A DNA stretch of 64,000 bases from Aptenodytes patagonicus. Lineage: Eukaryota; Chordata; Aves; Sphenisciformes; Spheniscidae. A program made the translations under genes and the position numbers. Positions 51,501 through 62,185 of the stretch are shown piece by piece. Every line of letters begins with the position of its first letter. Position 1 is the first letter of the stretch. Under the pieces are notes generated by a model. That model saw only the letters and a list, made by a program, of their open reading frames with translations. It did no database searches and had not been told where the DNA came from. The stretch is taken from assembly GCF_965638725.1 (NCBI RefSeq), contig NC_134951.1, positions 1,860,001-1,924,000 on the forward strand, given 5' to 3'.

Positions 51501-51860
51501 TGTGCGGCTGACTCCCATCACCCACTCAACTGGATTTAGTCTCAAGCCTTGGGGATGCCCAAGCCTGCCAAGAACTGCTGCTACCCGGTGAAACGGCAAG
51601 CCACATGCTTGTCTTTGCAAAGCCCTTCTCAGCAATCACCTCCACGTTTTTAGGAGAGCTTTCACCACCCAAACACTTGTTCAAGGTCTTGACACCTCTG
51701 CTGTCAGTTCAGTTCTCTCAAAAGCAAACAGGCAGCAACAGGCATGGTGGCTCGGTCCCTCCGGGATCTCCAGCATCAGTTTTTGCTCACAGCAAACTAT
51801 TTCCAGCCCGCTGTTCCCGATGTTCAACGTGAGGTGAAATGAAGAACGTCCCAGGCTCCT
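45545..51860. other. Intergenic region between STMN4 and the fibrinogen-like gene
   Basis: About 6.3 kb without recognised exons. The base composition shifts from GC-rich to AT-rich, most clearly at 49690-50220 and 50500-51110, where short TTAAT/AATAA words abound. The 3' UTR of the minus-strand fibrinogen-like gene must occupy part of the right end. A TTTATT (AATAAA on the minus strand) at about 51072 is one possible signal, but I cannot settle it. Confidence 0.4.
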
Positions 51861-54800
51861 TCAGGGGGAGAGGTGGGGACGGAAAGTGCGTGGTCGAATC
51901 ATCATGACCACCTTCCTCAGGGAATAGTAGTCTGTGTCCTTCCACGAGTACCACACGATACCATCCGGCCCCAGGATCTTGCGGTTTTTAATGGAGTATC
52001 GGCCACCCTGCGATGCAGAGAAAGAAGGATGGTCAGGCACGGGAAACGCACGAAAGCGTCATCTGGATGGGAGCATCGGAAAACGTATTGCTCTGAAACA
52101 CTGGAGCAAAGAGCTTAATGATGATGTGGTGAAAAGAGCACGTAAAGCCCAACATTTTTCAAATGGTCCCACTGGAGCTGGCATCCATCCATCTCAGGCT
52201 GCGTGAGTCACCCATACCACAAGTTTCCACCATGCGGCCCCAAACCCCAGCGTGCAGAGGTGTCTCAATACTCATGTCTGGCCCACAGCACTGAAAAGGC
52301 TGGACTGCCTTGGTGCCCAGCACTCATTTTGTTCCCTTCCTGGAGAGCAGAGGCTGGTCAAGCCAGGAAGGATTGCTGTGATGTGAGGACCAACAGCCTC
52401 CTCCCAGCCCTGGACCTCGTGTGCCAACGTCTGCACCCTCACCCCTCCTTTTTACCTTGTAGTACACCCCGTTGAGGTTGGAGAAAAAGCACTGGCTGGA
52501 GAAAAAGCACCTTGCGTCCTCATCCCTCCACCTTACCTTGTAGTACACCCCGTTGAGGTTGGAGAAAAAGCACTGGTGGTACCACCAGCCTCCGTGGGAA
52601 ATCTCGGCGCAGATGTTCCCTGAGTCAGGTGTGCTGAAGCTCCTCTTGTTGTGGTACCAGGCAAAGGAATCCTCCACCGTCCCGCTGAACCCGTCCACGT
52701 GCAGGCGGTAATAGTTTGCCTCGTCCTCAATGCTGCAAGCAACGAAGGTGGGACTATTTAATGGGGCGTGTTTGAGTCTCCTTTCCAACCTGGATACTGC
52801 ATTCCTGGTGTGGACACCTAGCAATCATCGGGCTGCTCTGGCCAGGCTCCCTGCTATGATTCATCACCTCTAGAAGCCAAAGATGATGTATTTTTCCCTT
52901 CTGTGGGATGTGCATGATCTTGTCATGACTCAGGGCACTTGTTATAGGGCTGAACTGGGCAGACCATGACTCTAAAACCACAATAAAGGACTGCAGCAGC
53001 TTTGGCAAGACAGTCCCTCTAATTACACAGCACTGCCTCCTCTCCACGTAACAAGCATCCCGCTCTTCACCTAGACTGAGCTAATTAGTAATCTGCCCCT
53101 GGGCTAGCAAAGGCTGAAGGTCACTGTCATTACACATGACGTCCGGTGAGAAAAGTCGGGGTGACCATTCAGAGCACATATTTGCTAGTGGAGGATGCTC
53201 CGTGGCACATTCAGGCAATGGGGTTTTTTTTCGAGCAGTTTCAGCAGTTTTGGAGTCTACTCAAAGCCCTCAAGCTTCAAGTGTCCATAAGGTGCAGTGC
53301 TCCCTTGGACATCCTCCCATGGCGGATTACTCCACAGTCACCCACAAGCGTTTCCAGTAGAGACAGGGAAGGAGTTCATCTGGGACAGTCTAGACAGACT
53401 TGGTCACCCCTGATTAAGAAAGGATGTGGATGATGTGGTATGGATAAATGAAACACCAGAGGAGGGGAAGAGCTATAGACACCGAAGGACATTACATCAG
53501 GCCTAGCAAGCAAAAGGCACGAGTAAAGAGGGTAAAAATCGAAACACGACTCTAAACCAGGGAGATGCTGGAGGACCTGCCCAGCAAGACCATGGGATTC
53601 AAAACCCTGGTTTTGACATAGAGCTCAATAATTTTGGCAGAAAAAATACCCCTAAGCAGCTGGGGACTGTCCACTGGGTCCTACAGCTCCTCTCCCCTGG
53701 GGCTGTGGAAGTTGGCCATGGCCGAACGACGCTGCGCATTCGCTAGCTCACACCCAGGCTTCAACCCAGAGCAAAAATTGGTGTTCAAATCCAGGTGGGG
53801 AAGAAAGGATAGACAGCCCAGGCCCAGTCTGAATAGCTCTCTGGACAGAGTCGCTCTGACCTCAATGGTGTTCCCATGCCTGAAGGTCTCCCAGCATTGA
53901 ACCAGTTGCGTCTATGAGAACCAGGGAAGCCCAACCCACTTTCTACCTGAAGACCTGGTAGAAGGCATGCTTGTGCTTGTTGTTCCAGTCCTCCAGGTCA
54001 ATGCGCAGAGAATAGTCCCCTTGGCTCGTCATCTTGTGGATGTTCTCGTTGCCCAACCAGAACTCGCCATTGAGGTCCCCAAAGCCCTCCTTGTACTCGT
54101 TCCAGGTCCGGTTGAAGTCAACTGAGCCATCCTGACGCCTCTGAATGACTGTCCAGCCCCCACCTGCCAGGAGAGAGGTAACGTGAAGTGGGAGTCTCCA
54201 GGGAGCATCCAAGGGTCCCAGACAGACCCCTTACTGGTGTCACCTCTGAGGATCCATCTGCAGCTCAGCAAGGTGTCTCCTTGTCATGTGTCCTTCCACC
54301 AACTGGCAAGATACAGTGTTGGTTGCTGCATGGGGATAAAACGTGATGCCCGTCATAGCTCACGGAAAGAGGCTCCCACCTCTCCTATGTCAGTTCACGA
54401 TGATGTTCCCCTGTCGACTGTCAGAGGGTCATTCCAGATCTTAAGGTGGTTTTAAATGAGAGAGAGATGGTAGTTTTTGGGAGGCAAATGTTTTGGGACT
54501 GGAACAAACTAGAGATCCTGGAGTTTGGAGATTTTCATGTACTGTTCCTGCAGCACCACAGAGGCACACGAGCTCTCCCAGTATTGTCTCACTGTCTCCA
54601 TCTGCTCTCCCATCTGTCCAAATCCCTCTCTCCTCTCTCATTTTATTCCAATATTGTAAGCTTGGGGCCAGGGGGGACGGGACTGGGGCCATCTTTTTAT
54701 TTGCTCTTTGTACAGCCTGTCACTCTACAGTGTCCAAGATTGTGTTGATGGTTATGCAAATAATAGTAATGACATAACAGAGACCACATGGTCTGAACAG

Positions 54801-57800
54801 CCTGTTTCTTAATGAGCACGTGCATCCCAAAGCTGCAATCATCTGTGGATACTACAATAGGGGAGATGCCTACGTGTGGTGTCCTGGTTTCGGCTGGGAT
54901 AGAGTTAATTTTCTTCCTAGTAGCTGGCACAGTGCTGTGGTTTGGATTTAGGGTGAGAACAATGTTGATAACGCACCAATGTTTTAGTTGTTGCTGAGCA
55001 GTGCTTACACTAGTCAAGGGCTTTTCAGCTCCCCATGCTCTACCGACTGAGAAGGCTGGAGGTGCACAAGAAACTGGGAGGGGGCACAGCCAGGACAGCT
55101 GACCCCAACTGGCCAGAGGGACATTCCATACCATGGGACGTCATGCTCAGTACAGAAACTGGGGGGAGTTGGCTGGGGGGGCCGCTGCTCGGGGACTGGC
55201 TGGGCATCAGTCGGCGGGTGGTGAGCAATTGCTTTGTGCATCACTTATTTTGTATATTCTTTTATCATTATTATTATTATTATTATTAATTATTTCCCCT
55301 TCCTTTTCTGTCCTATTAAACTGTCTTTACCTCAACCCACGAATTTTACTTTTTTTTTCCCGATTCTCTCCCCATCCCATTGCGGCGGGGGAGTGAGCGA
55401 CCGGCTGTGTGGTGGTCAGCTGCCTGCCGGGTTAAACCACAACAGATAGGGAGCTGAACCCCTTCCTCCAGCATGGGACATGTTGATGTGACACATCCAT
55501 CCGGGCTGGAGCAGATCCATGGGGCAAGGGACCGACAATCCACCACCCCATTTCCCTGACGATTGTCATTATTCTTCAAAACTCAAGTGTCGCAAACTAA
55601 TTTTGTGCCTTGGGATGACAGTAGTGTGCGCTGTACAGATATTTAGACAGCAAGGGTGTGGGAGGTCACCTGCTCCCTCAATTACACTCCAAAATATCTG
55701 TGGGACAGGATTCCCCCTCCTTACTCCAGCACAGCTACGATTAGTGGTTGCCCACACATAGCCCTCAACTACCTGGAGATGCTCCAGATACCCCCCGGTG
55801 ACCGGCTGCTACTCCAGAAGGGCTCCTCTTTCCCTAAGCCCTGTGTCATATCCACTAGCGTGTTGCAAACATCTTGGATGCATGAGGACATCTCAAAGAG
55901 CACTAAACTGCTGCCTGTAATTAGGCAACTGAATCCCAGCCATAACGTCTGGTTTGAACTATTCATCCAAACCCCTCCTTTAGTCATCAGAAAGGACAAG
56001 TCCTCTGTCCCTGGAGAAGAGCCCTTCTGGAGATGCTACTCTCACTGACTATAATGTAGCCTCAAAATAGCTCAGATATAAGATACAGCTCTCAGGTTAG
56101 ACAAATCCCACCCCAAGTTCTTCTAGAAGATGTTGTAGGTGCCTCCTGCAGTACCTTCGGTGTCCATCTCGCACAGCACTTCAATAGGCATCCCTCCGAC
56201 CGAGGGCATGATGCTGTAGACCCCAGATCGCCGGAGCCCGTTGTAGTAAACGGAAGCACAGTCGATGGGGCAGTTCCTGGCATGCTTCACCTCTGAGCAA
56301 GAAAGCAGAGAAACACGGCGTTTAGTGCACAGCGCGGAGAAAGGGCCATGCAGCCAAAACCGGCATCGTCTTCATGCAACCGTAATGCAGAGCCGGACAA
56401 ATAATCCCAGATCCAGAGCTGCTGCTGAAGCTGAAGACCTCTGCAGCACGCTGGCTTCACACCTGAGTGCAGTGGCTTATTAGCGATAAGGTTCGTTAGC
56501 ACAGATCTGCACTTAAGGATGATGCGGCTGAGGAACGATCTTCAGCTCAGCTGGTTTTGTAATGGCAACACAGAAATGATATGCATTTTGCCAGGCTCAA
56601 ATTAGATTATATCTCACACCAAAATGTCTTATATATTGATAAAGAATAGGCTCGAGCCATGGGCGGTGTGGATAATAGCAGAAGGTTTTTCTCCTCCCAA
56701 ACTGCTGCTGTGGATTTTGTCTTACAAGGAAAGGGGATCAAAATCGTTCTGGAGAACCTAAAGAGGTTTTTAACTGGGATATGTCAGGTGGGATTTATTT
56801 CACCTGGCACCAGCCATCTATCCTTCAGGCAGGCGGCCTCAGCTAGTCCTTAGAGACTTCTGCAGAGGACGGTTCATCCTGGTTTCACGTGGGACAGGAG
56901 AGAAGAGCCACTCTCCCTGTCTCCCTCCATCACCTACCAAAGGAGCTCAGCCGGGTTGCCTGCACAGAGGTGCACGGTGACATCCGAGATGCCCTGGGGC
57001 TGGCTTTCAGCTGTCCCATGTAGGTCCTGTCTTGTACCTGCCAGGCCTATGTGGATGTCTTGGATGCTCCAGAGTATTTTGGGTGGCACTAGGTGTCAGC
57101 TGAACTGAGACCCTAGTCATAGCAGTGGAAACAGCACGCTGAATTGCTCTTGGTCTACGCACTGTTTGCCTTGTTATCTTAAATATCCAGCTCATGTGGG
57201 GACACGCGTATGTAGACACCCAACATGAAGCATCTTCGTCTGTGAGCTGAGCCTCCCTGGTGGGATGAACCCCATCTTTAGAAAGAAAGGCAGAAAGGCA
57301 GCTCACGCAGGCAGCTCCCCTTCCTTTTGCTCACACGGCTAGACCAGCCTGAAGCACAGCGTGGCCTGAATACCAGACCGGGATCACTGGGAGAACCAGG
57401 AACCCGAGGAAGGGAGGGAGCAGAAAGCACGCGTGGGAGATTGCCCTTCCAGGAGGCACGCAGAAAGGATGAGACCACGGGACTGGCAGATGATGAAAGA
57501 TCCTTGCAGATGGGAAAGTGAATCCGGGGGGAATGATGGATGAAGAGTTGCAACGTCCCGGCCCCCCAGCTGGAGAGCGTGGTGGCTGGGAGGTCCCCCG
57601 CAGGCTGCAGGCTGGTGACAGATTGGGGACATCCTTTGAGGTTGGCACCGACCGGCAGTGCTGCTGCAGGGGAGCGTGTGGGAGAAACCAGTTGTGGGCA
57701 GCAAGCAGAGGTCAGGGAGAGGCAATCTAGACCCAGCAAGATCTGGGACAGCAGGCAGAGCCCGATCTCACCCAAAGTTAGTCAGCTAAAAGTGCTGCAT

Positions 57801-59402
57801 CAACCAGCTGCACCCGGGCTGGCATTCTCTGGGCCGGAGAAGTCACCATCCCGGTCACGTCAAGTTATTGAGATGAATCACAGCTTTGGCTTGCAGGTAG
57901 TGGTCACGGGTGCAGACATCAACTCTGATGTCCTGGTTTTGCACAGAGCATTTCTTGCTCAGGGCTCAGAGGCACCTGGAAGCAGGTACCAGAGGAGCTG
58001 TTTGTGCTACCTCCACCACGACATGGATGGCCAAGAGAACTTTAAACGAGCACAATGGAAAGGACTTAGACTAGTTGGCTCAAGGGAGAATTAACATGAC
58101 TTTTCCCCCGAGACATCACCAGCTCAAATCAGATCAAGGTTGGTAGGTGAAAGCCATTAGCGGTTCAGCGGCACGTGCTGCCTGAGTCACCCCATCCAGC
58201 CCGTCCCTCGATGGAGAAGACAGATGCTGTCTTTAAAGTCCCTCAACCACAGTTCACCAAAGGCTGGAAGACTATTCAGGAGAAGTGTCACTCCATCCTT
58301 CTCCAATGCTCCTCCAGGAGATGGGATTTGGGGCACGGGGACCAGACTGGCACATCTGGTCTTGTCTTCTCCAAGACCACCACCCCCTTGCCACGGACCC
58401 AGAGACTCGAACAGGTTGCAAAAGCAACTCAGTTTCCCTTCCAGCACCTCAAGGTTGAGCTTTGCAGATCCCGGCTATGGTAAGCCCTGGTCAAAATGTT
58501 TTCACGGCGGTGGGTTCTTTGGCAGAAAATTTGGTTTTGGTCAAACTGAACCTCAAATTCTTTAATTGAAAGTTCCCATGTTTGCTAAAAACCAAAGAAA
58601 ATGTTCCAGGGACTAACAAGGAAAACAACCAAAAACCTGGCAAAAAATTAAATGCATTCATTAAAAAAAGAACATGTGAGAAATAACAGAAAATAGTTCT
58701 TTTACAAAGTTGAAGAGTTTCACCAAAGCCCTAATTTCATGCTGTGAATTTTCGAAGGAAAAAAAAAAATTCTTGTTTTTTTGGTGGGGTGTTTTTGGTG
58801 GAAAAACAGTCCCTGGCGTTGGGAGGAAGGCTCAGGCAGCTGACTGCAGGTGGGGTGATGGTGGGAGCAATGCCAACCTGCTTGTCAGAGCCTAAGCTGG
58901 TCCCCGCGAGCATCTCACACCATCCATGGAGAGAAAAAGGAGCCACTGAGGGACAGGACCCCTCTCCTAGATGGCATGGAAACCATTCCCAGAGGTGTCC
59001 ATTGCTCTGATGAGCCCTCCTGGCTGCCTTGGAAAGGCAGGTTGGGTGAGATCAGACTCCTGGCCAATGCAAAGGGGATTAAAAGCAGTTTTCCCACACC
59101 CTTGCTCTACAATCCCCCTCGAGAGAGGCTTTGAGGGCGAAGCATCCCCTCCCCGCCGGCCCCAGCAGCTCCCCATCACCTGGATGATGCATCTCCTCCT
59201 GCAGCCTCATCTCGGCGGGGCTGAGGCAGGTGGGGTTACGCCAGGCCCAGTCGGTCAGGACGGAGATGTTGTTTATCTGCGCCTGCATGTCGTAGAGCAG
59301 CGTGGCCTGGATGTGCTGCAGGGTGCTGGCCTCGCTGTACCGATGCTCCAGGTCCTGCACCCGTTGGGCCAGGCTGTGGTTCCGGCCGGCCGCCTCCTCG
59401 TG
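51861..59402 (-). CDS. Secreted coiled-coil/fibrinogen-domain protein (angiopoietin-like or fibroleukin-like), 5' end missing
   Basis: Five exons on the minus strand, all with GT/AG ends and matching phase: 59402-59180, 56292-56155, 54163-53947, 52732-52537, 52007-51861. They encode 306 residues and a stop. The first encodes a helix-forming heptad region with N-glycosylation motifs (NHS, NIS). The others make a full fibrinogen C-terminal domain: NCPIDCASVYYNG, CEMDTEGGGWTVIQRRQDGS, EFWLGNENIH, LRIDLEDW, YYRLHVDGFSG, GGWWYHQCFFSNLNGVYY, ending YSLRKVVMMIRPRTF. Such proteins are secreted oligomers that signal or bind glycans. The loop that usually binds calcium is shortened (STPDSGNICAE, lacking DxDxD). 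I cannot name the family member. A signal peptide exon must lie to the right, perhaps at 63.8 kb or outside the window. An 81-bp duplication affects the donor of the fourth listed exon. Confidence 0.88.
52441..52576 (-). repeat. 81-bp tandem duplication copying an exon end with its splice donor
   Basis: The sequence ACCTTGTAGTACACCCCGTT and about 20 bases more occur twice, at 52454 and 52535, exactly 81 bases apart. On the minus strand each copy holds the exon end CFFSNLNGVYYK and an intact donor (GTAAGG at the first, GTAAAA at the second). Reading through the first donor stays open for 27 codons and reaches the second donor in the same phase. Confidence 0.93.
54650..54780 (+). repeat. Ancient LINE/SINE 3'-tail relic
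   Basis: ATTGTAAGCTTGGGGCCAGG, followed by a T-rich stretch, TTTGTACAGCC and an AT-rich end (CAAATAATAGTAATGAC). This resembles the degenerate 3' tails of old amniote L2/CR1-derived repeats (GTAAGCTC...GGCAGGGACTG type). It lies in an intron of the fibrinogen-like gene. The assignment is by memory of the consensus only. Confidence 0.4.
54880..55444 (+). mobile_element. Solo LTR of an avian endogenous retrovirus (ERVL-type)
   Basis: Starts TGTCCTGGTTTCGGCTGGG and ends GGGTTAAACCACAACA, with TG...CA ends. It contains GATAGAGTTAATTTTCTTCC, GACGTCATGCTCAGTA (CRE in U3), GGTGAGCAATTGCTTTGTGC and an (ATT)n stretch before TATTAAACTGTC and CAACCCACGAATTTTAC, all in the order of a very common bird LTR. 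No internal region is present, so it is a recombined solo LTR. I see no clear target-site duplication. It lies antisense in the intron between the 56.2-kb and 54.0-kb exons of the fibrinogen-like gene. Confidence 0.85.
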
Positions 59403-62035
59403 CTGCGGGCAGGGAGAAAGGTGGGATGGGGGGGGGATGCCTGGGGAGCGGCACGGAGCCCGGGGCATGGCCCCGGGACCCCCCAGGGATGGGCAGGCAG
59501 GGGAGCAAGCGGGCAGAGGAGCGCTCACTGCATGCACCGACAGAGACCAAGGACCCCAAGGACGGTGCCTGCACCCTCACCCTCACCCTGCAGCCCCATA
59601 CCAGCTCCCCGGCCCACCGTGGGAGCCACAGGCAGCTTGATATTCCCAGGCTGTGGTGCAGGCAGGGCGTGCACGGGCAAGCCTAGGGCTGCAAGAGCAA
59701 GGCAAGCGTATAGGGTTCCTCTCCAAACACCCTCCTGCCTGCAACCCATTGCAACATGGATGTGGCCTCTATGTATTTCACAATGCCACCACGGCCCGGC
59801 TTTCCTTCCAAAAAGTTGTCCAATCTCCCCTTGAACCATATAATGTTTTATAACATTATAAGGAGCTCCACAGTTTATCGACACCTTGCATGGTGAGCCG
59901 CCTCCTGCTCTTTGGGCAATGGCTGGTGTCCTGCAAACAGCAACGACCACATCCACGCTATGCAAGGAGCGGGTGTGATACAGGACCCCAGCCCCTTTCA
60001 CCACCCTTTTACTGTTTGTTTTTAGGACAACCAGTCTCTGATCCTATGTAAAATGTACGTGCAAGCCGGCTGGAGATGCTCACAGCTCGTACCAGGAGAT
60101 GGGCACCCCGAGCCCCACCAGCACGCACCGAACATGCCCCAGATGCAGTCACTGCAGACACGCTCGCCTCTCTTGTTCAGTGCTCCCTGTCCATTAGATG
60201 GCAGAGCAGGCCTTAAACAGCACCTCCAAAATCCCACAGCAGCCTGGGAACCCCCCCTTCCTCCCCTGGGCAATGCAACAGCTCTGCACTGTGCTCCCCA
60301 ATACCCTCCCGTGGGTCTGGCAATCCCATACCTCCATCTGCGGTGGAGGGATGCTTGTTCTCCACCAGCACTGGCCCCCTGATGGGGACATCTCTTCCTC
60401 TATCACCCGCTCGGCATCACTGCCTCGGGCTCACAAGCCACCCCAAGACCCTGAAAATAAATGAGTTTATTTTCTCACCTCCCTGTCCCCAGCATCAGGG
60501 GCAAATCTGGATTTTTAGGTGTCCGTGCAAGCTTGCAGCTTATTAAATATCCCAGGGGACACAGAGATCTGGCACTTGACTCATCAGTACCTGCAAAACT
60601 GCAGTGGTGCTGCTGAGGGTCGGGGATTTCCTTCAGCTGGAAGGGGTTTGCATGCCCAGAGTATGTTTTCTTCCCTTCCAGCTGCTCCCAGGACTCGGCT
60701 CACACCTTGGTCCTCATTGCTGCCAGGACACCTCTCAGCTTGCTGTTCCCGGGACCCATTCCATCACCACTGCTGGGTTATTGTACCAATAACTAATGGC
60801 AGCTCTATAATATCCTTCCCAATGCTGCTTAAGCATTGCCTGCATGGCCCTGCTAAAAGCCCACCGAGCCTGCCTGTATCCCAAAATCCAGAGCAGCTAG
60901 ATAGGCAGGGGCAGAACAGTGGGAATTACGGCCTGCAACGACACAGTGCTTTCCTTCTCAGGACCGCAATGTCTCCGGCTCTGCCATAAATCAGCCGTCC
61001 CCCCCCACCTGCTCTGTGAGCTGTGACTGATACAGGCTTCTTCCAGCTCCCTTCACCCACGCATCAGCTCTCCGAGTAAACCCCATGATGCTTTCTCCCA
61101 GACAGTCCCCTCCTCCACAGTTGATACCTTTTTTTCCTTGCTGCTGATTTAAAATGGCACAGCCAGACCACCGCGACGGTGCCCTGATGCTGCTCCTTTC
61201 ACCGCATCCCCCTGCTCCGGTAGGACCGGGGCTGTATTTTTGCACAGCGGGGTCCTGCTCTGTCCATTGCCCAGCCGTGCAAATGCAACAGGACTGGAAA
61301 TGCACAGGGAGGGCTGGGCGAGGGGGTTCCTTTTGCTCCCTAAATCATGCTGGAAGGAGGGAGGTGGGGAGGGAAGAAAGGACATAGATGGGGCAAATTC
61401 ATCTGACCCAATTTGGGTGTCCCCGTTTAGCCCAAGAGGAGCTGTGACCTGGAAGAGCCTGTTGCTTTCACTCAGCTCAGAAAGGGATGCTGAGCTGAAA
61501 GAGACGTCTCCGCTTGGACAGACAAGCCCACACTGAGCTCCCGGAGAAATAACTGACGGTAAACCCCAGGGAGACCAACCAGCAGCAGCCGGAGGCTGAT
61601 TTATGAAGACGGATTAAGGGAGCAACAGCTCCTCAGTGGGAGGAACGGAGGCGGAGGAGACCTACCCAGGCTGACACAGCGGGGAATTTGGCAGGGTGAC
61701 TCCAGGGAGATGCGAGGGGATGCAGGAGGAAAGCAGCTTCCCAGGCCGGGCACAGGTATTGGGAAGTGGCCAGACCAACGCGGCGGGAAAACTCCTTACA
61801 GGAGAGTCCCGAAGCCGGCGGGGAGCAGAGGCGAGCATCTCAGCAGCCGTTGCTGCCTCTGGTTTCCTCCGTTCAGCTTTAACTCCCCGTGCAGCATTCA
61901 GCTTTGCTTCTTGCTTTTCCCCTCCTCGGGCGCTTGGAGGGTGACAGGACACACTTATTGCCATCAGCTAAACTCTCCAGATTTGGTTTTCTTCCTTCTT
62001 CTTCTTCTTGGCCTCCCATCCCGTTATTTTTTAGA
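59403..62035. other. Upstream region of the fibrinogen-like gene, left part
   Basis: Apart from the LINE relic at 59.8 kb I recognise no exon here. It is probably intron of the fibrinogen-like gene. Confidence 0.35.
59735..59885 (-). repeat. Degenerate LINE-derived relic
   Basis: On the minus strand the sequence reads GTGGAGCTCCTTATAATG, then GGTTCAAGGGGAGATTGGAC, AACTTTTTGGAAGG and AATACATAGAGGCCACATCC. This follows the pattern of an old CR1-like family tail (TGGAACTCCTTGCC...GGGTTCAA...GA..GGACAA.TT..TGGA). It is heavily decayed. Confidence 0.45.
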
Positions 62036-62185
62036 CTCATGGAAAAAAACAGGTTGGAAGAAATGGCTGGAGGTCTCCAGCCCACCCCCCTGCAGAAAGC
62101 AGGGCCAATTTCCAAGCTGGATCTGGTTGCTCAGGGCCTTTTCCAGTCGAGGTTTGAAACCCTCTACAGATGATCTCAAAAGATC
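62036..62185 (-). repeat. Old CR1 3' fragment
   Basis: GGTTGGAAGAAATGGCTGG, AGCCCACCCCCCTGCAGAAAG, CAGGGCCAATTTCCAAGCTG, GGTTGCTCAGGGCCTTTTCC and AGTCGAGGTTTGAAACCCTC occur in that order. This matches the layout of older CR1 3' ends (GGTTGGAAGGGACC...CCAACCCCCCTGC...GGTTGCTCAGGGCC...CCAG). It has the same orientation as the two younger CR1 copies but is much more diverged. Confidence 0.65.
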
